A stretch of 64,000 nt of DNA from Torreya grandis. Taxonomy: Eukaryota; Streptophyta; Pinopsida; Cupressales; Taxaceae. Below the pieces are notes generated by a model. It worked only from the letters and a program-made list of their open reading frames with translations, was not told where the DNA came from and did no database searches. Numbering within the stretch: position 1 is the first letter of the stretch; each line of letters opens with the position of its first letter. Shown in pieces: positions 56,848 through 64,000 of the stretch. The DNA is taken from the NCBI GenBank assembly GCA_037957365.1, contig JARHVA010003525.1, positions 122,501 to 186,500 on the forward strand, in the 5' to 3' direction. Position numbers and translations under genes: made by a program.

Positions 56848-58117
56848 ACACTAATCATGGTGAATATTAGGCTTCCTACTACTGATAAATAAGGTACATG
56901 AAACACATTTGTCTTATCCTCTTCGATTATAGGGCATTACTTGGAAAACAAATTGAAGTGTGAAGGAAGTGGGGTACTAACTAGTTTTGTATTCTACATA
57001 TTGAAATGTTATATTATCTTTTCTATGTATGTCTTCTACGACAACCATATCTTCCTTCTTTTTTTGTATCTATGTATTTTCATCCCTAGAATTTGGTTTG
57101 TTGCTCCTAAATCCTTCATCTAAAAAAACCTAGACAAATGAACCTTTAAATCATTGATTTTATTCATGTTGGGGCCTATGACCAACATATCATCAACATA
57201 TAACAAGTTAATGAAGCTTCTGTCGTCAAACCTTTTAAAGTATGCAGAATGATCAACTTCACTTCTATTAAAACCATGGCTCTTCATGATGGTATCAAAA
57301 TTTCTGTACCACATTCTTGATGCCTATTTTAAACCTTACAATACTTTTTTTAGTCTGTAAACCAAATGATCTTTGTGTCTTTCTTCACAACCCTTAGGTT
57401 GATCCATATAAATCTCTTCCTTGAGATCACCATGTAGGAATGTTATTTTTACATCAAGTTACTCCAACTCTAAATCTTATGCAACTATAAGTGCAAGTAA
57501 AACTCTAATAGTGGTTAGTTTCACAACTAGAGAGAATATTTCATTTAAGTCTATACCTAACTTTTATACATAACATTTTGCCACCAAGTGAGCTTTATAC
57601 CACTCCAAGAACCCATCATTGTTCTTATTCGATTTGTATACCCTCTTATTTCTAGCTACCTTTCTTTTAAGTGGGAGATTCACAAGCTCCCATGTTTCAT
57701 TCTTATGAATATCTTTCATTTCCTCTTCCATGGATTTCCTCCATTTGTTTGTATTTTTAGATTCTCTAGCTTCCTAAAATGAACTAGGTTCACCAACATC
57801 AATAACTAATGCATAAGATGAATTATAAATATAAGAGTGCCTTTCTAGTGGTCTGGTCACTCTAGTGGATCTCCTCACAAAGTTGATGTGTCACCCTATG
57901 GCTCATCTGGTTGTTATGCATCCTCATTATATACTTGATCTTGATATTTATCTTGCTAATTTTCATAAACAGGTGGCTGATTTTAATCTTCTTCTTTATT
58001 GGCCACCTCAATGACTATAATCTCAAGTGTTTATTATACCTCATTCCTTTACATGGATTTTTCATTGAACACAACATCTCAACTAATAATTATTGACATT
58101 TAGTTCCTAACACCATT
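56848..58117 (-). pseudogene. Copia polyprotein, RT part
   Basis: From high to low coordinates: SIIIS.DVVFNEKSM, ERHSYIYNSSYALVI, KWRKSMEEEMKDIHKNETWE, WYKAHLVAKCYV, LDVKITFLHGDLKEEIYMDQ, RMWYRNFDTIMKSHGFNRSE, INLLYVDDMLVIG (intact YVDD), MKDLGATNQILGMKIHRYKK, LVSTPLPSHFNL and VPYLSVVGSLIFTMISV. A clear Ty1/Copia RT (RVT_2 type) with stops. It is cut at 56848 by one Gypsy element and at 58117 by another. Confidence 0.9.
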
Positions 58118-59297
58118 TGTGTTAAAATTATCAATCTTAATTGAATTACACTCAAATGCACATTTTAGGTCAAAATCACTAAAACATACTAAATGATTCA
58201 AACTTGTCATTTACAAGTGATAATTTATGCCAATGTATCCCTAAATGGGGCAATGCATTTTATGTGATATCAAACTTTGATCAAATCATTTCAAGTCAAA
58301 ATGATGATTTTGCCTTCTTGTGTTCTAGATCATTATTTTCTTCTAATTCGTTGTTACACATCATCTACCTTTGTTATTTTGTGTTGGAAACATCCTAAAT
58401 GGGAATATGGTTTTAATGCATTTAATACCACCTTTCAATTCCTCCTAAGTCAAATTATGACCCATTAATATGAATTTCTGACCATTTTGATTAATTGAGG
58501 GCCAATTTCCAAAGAATTGCACAAATGTTGATTAATCTTGTTTAAGGATAGTTAATTTAAATCAAGAGCTTAAGTGGATTTTCCATGGAGGTTGTTGATT
58601 ACTTCAATATTAAAAATTGATTCTTAATATCTACATCACCTAATGACATCATCTATGAGGTGGCATCCCTAAGCCATAAATACATAAAATATCAAGATTA
58701 TGGGTCTCCCATGCCTCATTAATGCATCCCATGCCTCATTATCCCAAAGCATTATGAGGATATTTATAGATTTAATTCTAAATATTAGATTTTTTCCTAG
58801 CCACACATCTCAATCTTGAGATGGACGGTCATGGTTGATCCTAACCCATTTAGAAAATCTATAAATAGAGAGGCCATGAACATCATTTTCAAACTCAATT
58901 ATTGTAATGTTATAATGATAAAATATCTTCACAACTCATTAGTTATTTTACTATTATATTATTCATATTTGGATTAGCTTCATTTGATAGACAATTAGAT
59001 AGTTTCAATATCATGAGCCCAGGTTTTATGGAGTGTTCTTGAGACATTGGAGGAGTTTTTCCACCACTGTTGATGAAGACAAAAATGTTTGATAGAGGGG
59101 AGGACATGTTTTTGAGCCAATTTTGAGCAATGAAGTCACTTGGGAAGGTAATGGTTTAATTTATTACGTTTGTATCTTATTATTATTAGCAAAACCCCAC
59201 ATGAATAGATTCGCTTGATTTAATTATCTCTATGTGCATTTTTATTTGATTTCTTGGACTAATGCTTGAATAATCATTTATTTTAATCCACTCTACA
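58118..59297 (+). repeat. 5' LTR of the plus-strand Tat-like element
   Basis: Start taken at TGTGTTAAAATT, just after the last Copia codons (uncertain by a few bases). End at CTCTACA before the primer-binding site. Length about 1.18 kb. The 3' LTR lies beyond the window, so the limits are inferred from neighbours and the TG...CA rule. Confidence 0.65.
58857..58876 (+). promoter_or_regulatory. TATA box in LTR
   Basis: CTATAAATAGAGAGGCCATG, a strong plant TATA box about 740 bp into the LTR. Confidence 0.6.
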
Positions 59298-59300
59298 TTT

Positions 59301-59320
59301 TGGCATGCCCGATAGGACTG
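59301..59320 (+). other. primer-binding site
   Basis: TGGCATGCCCGATAGGACTG, 3 bases after the LTR end. Differs at two or three positions from the primer-binding site of the nested Gypsy (54491-54510, minus). Confidence 0.75.
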
Positions 59321-59590
59321 AACCCCATGAATTCAATTAAATGGGACCTACAAGCAACCTAGTACCCATTTCCTTGTAGAATCTTAGAGTGTAGGAGTAA
59401 AGAGAGTGAAAATTTGAACAAAAATCCATTTTTCTAGAAGTCATGGTTTTGCTACTATGAGTCATAGTTTTTTCCTCAAGACTACAATCCTAAAACTCAC
59501 ACAATCGTGGGTTTTTTATTTAAAGTCATGGTATTGCATTTAAATTATGTTTTCATACTAACCTTGATTTTTCCTATAGATTTTGTAACT

Positions 59591-59710
59591 ATATTACAAC
59601 CCTGCTACTTGCAAGTAGTGATATTACAACCCCATGATTTGATAGTAGTGATATTTTAATACCGTGACTAACTAGTCATGTTATTGTAATACTGTGACTT
59701 GATAGTTGTA
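59591..59710. repeat. 30-bp tandem array, four copies
   Basis: ATATTACAACC-type units start at 59591, 59621, 59651 and 59681, exactly 30 bp apart, and run into the 21-bp array at 59711. Parts of the unit (AGTAGTGATATT, AATAC.GTGACT) are well kept. Confidence 0.9.
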
Positions 59711-60003
59711 GGATTGTCAACCTGATTTATAGGATTATCAACTTGAGTTGTGGGATTATCGACCTAAATTATGGGATTGTCAACCTGAGTTGTGGGATTG
59801 TCAACTTGAATCATAAGATTATCAACCTAAGTTGTAGGATTGTCAGCTCCAATTATAATTTTGTCAACCTGAGTTGTGGGATTTTCAACCCATGTTGTGA
59901 GATTGTCAACCTGAGTTGTAGGATTATCAACTTGAGTTGCAAGATTGTCAACCTGAGTAGCAAGATTTTCAACTTGAGTAGTAGGATTGTTAACCCGAGT
60001 AGT
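59711..60003. repeat. 21-bp tandem array, fourteen copies
   Basis: GGATTGTCAACCTGAGTTGT-type units at 59711 and every 21 bp after it up to 59984 without a single length change. As 21 is a multiple of three, both strands show heptad-repeat reading frames (plus IVNLSCG, minus LTILQLR), which are by-products unless shown to be translated. Confidence 0.95.
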
Positions 60004-61860
60004 GATATTATGATTTCTATTAAACTAACATGAGTATCAATATTACCTATCCAAGTCACTATTTTTTAGAGTAGTGGGATTGTACTGTCAAGTAGCGAGA
60101 TTTCACTATGTGAAACTTGAGAGCTCATTTTTCAAAGTTGTTTATTTCATTTGGACAAGTGCTTCAAGGCTAAATGAAACTTTGACTTTTTCCTTGTAGG
60201 GCCAACTTGAAAAGTGATCTAAATAATCTTAATCTAATCTTTATAACCTCTTTTTAAGTGCTTAAAAAGGATTAAGAACTTTATTTTGGTTCTTAAGGAA
60301 CACTTAAATGTTTTGTTGAATAGTTTTTATGGTTGTTTCTTCCAAATTTACAAGTTGAATCCAAGGGGATAAAGAACATCACCACACATTTCATTTAGTG
60401 TTTTAAAATTGAACACACTTCAAGTTTTTTCAAGTTGTTTATCATTACTTCTTTAGTTAGTTTTGATTGGGAAAAAAGAAAGTTGTGCGTGTATGCCCTC
60501 CCCTTGTGCCCTATAAAGAACTTGTGGGATCAAAAGTGCCATCTTTATTGCAAAGTACCTTAGTCTAGAGGTGTAAAATAGAAGTTGTGAAGGCTCTCCC
60601 TAATACCCACATGGCTTGGGTGATCTAGAAAAAACCTATAAATCTCTTTTACTTGGTTTTTATTTTTGCATCTTGGTTTGTGAGGGGGACTTCATTACCT
60701 CCCATAAGTTCTTTAGGGAAGCTTTGACCTAGGGCTTCATCTCCTGGCATCATCTTCAACCCTTCTCCATGGGAGGTATATATATTGAGATCACCTCAAT
60801 GGGATGGTAGTTTGAGTAGTTAAACCATCTCCTATCACTAGAGCTAAGCACAAGATGTATGATCATGTTGGACATTGATGTACACTAAGCAAGTGATAGA
60901 TGTAGTGGTTGTAAAAAAGGCAAGAACTTTTTACAACAAGCCATATGACATGAACCTAATTAACATGTTACTTCTCTTGAATTTTGATATGAAATTATTG
61001 TGCATGGGATCCATCTAAAAATGTTCAAAAACTTTCTAGTTTACTTAACCCCACTTTACCACACCTTATCAGTTTAGAGCTTAAGATGATTGATTAGTTG
61101 ATTTGTCTTTGTCTTAGATTACTTGGTCTTATTTTGGGTCAAAATTTGCTTGTTAACCAAACATCATAACCTAACACATTGTCCATAAATTTTTTGAACA
61201 AGGAGGTGTTACGCTGTCTAAGTAAAAATCAATCTTTTCCTTGTTCAAAATTGTCATCTTAAACATTATGTCATATCTTCTAAACTGGTGCAGTTATGCT
61301 ACGCATTTGAGTCTAGATCTTTTACCAAATTTTCTTAAGTCCCTCATTGATAATTTAAATTTGGAATTGAACTTTTATAAGTTTTAAAGGTTAATGTGTT
61401 AAATTGGGTTCACCATTTACACTTGACTTGTTTTAAATTGGGTTCAATTTCTCGTTTAAATTGAGGGTTGTTTATAGACTTATTATCACATTATCATCTT
61501 TGGTGGACTCAAGTCATCTTATGTATCACTAATGCTTTGAGTCCTAGAACACATTTTATACTACCATTCCTATTACCATGTGGTGGTGTTGTGTTGGCCA
61601 TTTGGTTCTAGCTTTATACTTAGGAATTCTTGCATGTTTCCACATTATGAGTTTCTTGCTTGGTATTGTCTCCTTCCTAATCTGGAGGGTTTTTTCTAGT
61701 TTTCTAGTAGCAACTCATAGACGTTTAACTAGCTTTTATGTTATTGACGTATTTCAAAAGGTCTACATTTTAGTGTACTATTGACACTCTAGGATTTTTG
61801 AGTTATCATACCCTCTTCCAATTTATACAATTTCAACCCTACCCAAGGTTGAGTAATTTC
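60004..61860 (+). other. leader of the Tat-like element
   Basis: No supported gene; a 68-codon frame at 61578-61784 has no motif. Contains short T-rich and G-poor stretches only. Confidence 0.5.
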
Positions 61861-61861
61861 A

Positions 61862-62700
61862 TGAACATCATTCTTATAATTGTGTGTGGTTCCAAGCCAC
61901 CCTCCTTTTATAGTCTCTTTGGTACCTAAGTCATTTGTTTGGAAGAAGGATCAAATACATACCTTGTTTACACATTTTCTAAACATTAATCCAAATTTAG
62001 TCAAACATATAGAGCAACCCTTTCTAGACATGACTCAAAGGTTCACTCTTAATGGGGTCCCTTACGACCCTAGCCATGACGATGAGTACTTTTATGATGA
62101 ACAAGACAATTCCCTTATTTTTGAGGATATTCTTACAACTGTAGGATCTGAAGGGGATTATACTAAATATAAAGAAAACTAAGATGAATCACTTCTTAGG
62201 TTGATATAATTTGGTGCTAGACTACCCTCAAATTTTTATATAGATCAACTGCATACCTTAGTTAGAGAAGGAGAGCAATAACAACAAGATAAATCTTTTA
62301 CTTAAATAAACATAAATTCTTCCTCTAACAAAGGTAAATAAATAATTATAGAGTTAAAACCAACTAATCAAGATATTGTTAACAAGATTAAGAAGCTAAG
62401 TCAATGATATGCCAATCAGCTTATTATAGACTTAACAGACTCTCTAGTTGCTACTTAAATCCACAATAAGGCTTCCAAGGAACAAGGAAATGTGATTGAA
62501 CCTACATAAAAACCATTGGTTAATGACATGACAATAGTTGATCAAGGTGTCTCAAATGAACAAAACAAGATGCAAGAGGCAATGCAAAATGTTCTGTTAG
62601 ACACAAAACACACATTTTTTAACCATCAAGAACCTCTTATTAATTTACAAACACAGAGACCTAAAAATTTGGTTTGAATTATGGAGATACCTCAAGATAA
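61862..62700 (+). pseudogene. N-terminal gag region
   Basis: Open frame 61880-62182 reads PFLDMTQRFTLNGVPYDPSHD and DEYFYDEQDNSLIFEDIL. A decayed Gln/Asn-rich stretch follows. Position between leader and capsid fits the variable N-terminus of Tat-like gag; there is no specific domain. Confidence 0.45.
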
Positions 62701-63079
62701 TTTAGATATTTCATCTCAACCAATGCAAAAATTGGTAAATAGACCATTGACTCCCCATAATCAATAAAACATGTATGGTTAAAGGCAAAAAATTCCAAGG
62801 AATCAATGGCCTATTTACTTGACTCTAGGACAAAATTAAAACCAAGTCATAAAATGTAGGGTGTACATCCCTCACAAATCCACACAATAATAAGGGCATA
62901 TTCTACCCCAACAACAAGAGCAATAAGGTCACATTCCACCCCAACAAAATTATGTTCCACCGATGAATGGACCAAATATGTAGGAGTGGAACTCCATGAA
63001 GGAGATTATGTCATGTTTGGAGACTGGGAATAGGATCAAAAATTAAAAATTTGATAACATATGTCTATTTTTATTTGAT

Positions 63080-64000
63080 TTAAGCATTCTCCATGTCCCC
63101 TTTCCATGTCATTTTGAGGCACCCAAATTTTATAAATACAAAGGAAAGCGTGACCCACGTGAACACATCCAGGTATTTTGTGTATTATGCCAAGAGGTGG
63201 CTTATAGTAGCATATTCATACTTCAATTGTTTCCACAAAGTTTAGCGAGACAAGATTTAGAGTGGATACTTAAGTTACCCAAGGGATCAAATATTGATTG
63301 GAAATACTTATCTAAAAAGTTCATCAACCATTTCTCGTACAACATACAGCATGAATTGATCATTGTTGACTTGTGCAAATCCAAACAATGAGATGGAGAA
63401 AGCTTCACTGTATATCTACAGAGATGAAGAGAATTAGCTGGTCCTTTTTAACAAAATTTTCTAGATAGAAAATTGGTGGATATAATTGCATAGAACTTAC
63501 ATCTTGAGGTTGTGCACAATCTACATCTAGCTTGTGCTAACTCATTTGAGGAGATCATGGACAAGGGTGTGCAGATTGAGAAGGCTCTTATTTCCAAGGG
63601 CCTTGTTAAGATCTTTGCATAGGTTCAAACATCAAATCAAACCCAATCTTCTAGTTAGATAGTTATGTAAGATAAGCCTAAAGGCTTTAACAAGAAAAAG
63701 AACATGGTTGGAAATGGGGTGACTAAAACAAAACATGTACAAATGGTGTAGGCTCTTCCAACCCCAAATGTAAAATTATCTCCCCCTAACCCACCACCTA
63801 ACTTGCAGAGACAAACTCCATGGAGAAATAACCATAGTGGTTTCAAGGTCTTTAATAAATTAGGAGAACCAATCGAAATAGTGTTCCAAAAGCTCGTAGC
63901 AGATAACCTGATTGTATGGATAGTACCAAGGCCATTTCCTCAAGATCAACCAAAACTAGATTGGTACAAAAAGAATGAATGGTACAAATTTCATCATGTT
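63080..64000 (+). pseudogene. gag (capsid) of the Tat-like element, partial
   Basis: Reads KYKGKRDPREHIQVFCVLC, then LFPQSLARQDLEWILKLPKG, WKYLSKKFINHFSYNIQ, DLCKSKQ-stop-DGESFTVYLQR, RELAGPF, CANSFEEIMDKGVQIEKAL, then FKVFNKLGEPIEIVFQKLVA and WYKKNEWYKFHH. This is the retrotransposon gag domain followed by the 'LGEP...VFQKL' and 'CEFH' segment typical of Tat-like elements. Four to five in-frame stops. The window ends inside it. Confidence 0.85.

Larger units (their letters stand above)
58118..64000 (+). mobile_element. Tat-like Gypsy element, 5' part, cut by window end
   Basis: 5' LTR 58118-59297, primer-binding site from 59301, a 2.5-kb leader with tandem arrays, then gag to the window end. 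It starts directly where the Copia reading stops, so it is a second insertion in that Copia. Gag type and primer-binding site tie it to the Tat/Athila branch. Confidence 0.8.

Noticed and set aside
59591..60003. CRISPR-like appearance of regularly spaced repeats
   Set aside because: Units are contiguous tandem repeats without unique spacers, in plant retrotransposon sequence.
59743..60033. 96-codon heptad-repeat ORF, and its minus-strand counterpart
   Set aside because: Both strands are open because the 21-bp unit is a multiple of three; no independent evidence of translation. Kept only as an array observation.

Overview
The window reads as nuclear DNA from a seed plant with a very large, repeat-filled genome; a gymnosperm such as a conifer is the best guess (inference). 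It is AT-rich, has no intact host gene, and most recognisable protein signal comes from decayed plant transposons: Ty3/Gypsy elements (several Tat-like), Ty1/Copia, a LINE and hAT DNA transposons. Where both LTRs are present they differ at roughly 10% of positions by eye, so the insertions are old. The one host-type gene is a broken NBS-LRR (NLR) disease-resistance gene on the minus strand at 13.8-14.6 kb.

Layout. 1-4.6 kb: the 3' ends of two Tat-like Gypsy elements, each with a tandem array, a purine tract and an LTR start. 4.6-5.1 kb: the end of a Copia polyprotein and its LTR start. 5.1-13.7 kb: AT-rich sequence with simple repeats, two tRNA/SINE-like segments and a long imperfect direct repeat. 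13.7-15 kb: NLR pseudogene with readable splice sites. 15-22.9 kb: a hAT C-terminal fragment, then a Gypsy pol fragment (18.0-18.55 and 21.2-21.7 kb) split by a complete-length hAT element whose 8-bp target duplication is still perfect (18552-21215). 22.9-39.9 kb: a Tat-like element (23076-34014, plus) and a non-autonomous LTR element without pol (34324-39744, minus). Each is bracketed by an ungapped direct repeat of 191 or 170 bp taken from one shared host segment. 39.9-44.2 kb: LINE and Gypsy fragments. 44.2-58.1 kb: a minus-strand Copia element cut by a large minus-strand Gypsy (45636-56847). 58.1 kb to the end: the 5' LTR, leader and gag of a plus-strand Tat-like element that also sits in that Copia and runs out of the window.

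The most unusual signals are structural. The 2.3-2.6 kb LTRs of the 45.6-56.8 kb element hold an 83-bp array made of two related ~41-bp hairpins whose stems show paired base changes. The 3' non-coding part of the 23-34 kb element has a 45-bp array in which each unit makes an 8-bp stem with paired changes. The leader at 59.6-60.0 kb has four exact 30-bp units running into fourteen exact 21-bp units. Two elements carry a second RNase H-like domain in different places: after RT in the 23-34 kb element, but between protease and RT in the 45-57 kb element. The long duplications flanking the two neighbouring LTR elements are far larger than any normal retrotransposon target duplication.

Nothing here looks like an operon or pathway. 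The layout records successive nested insertions. Transposon protein calls rest on reading motifs by eye through stop codons and frameshifts; no database search or alignment program was run.
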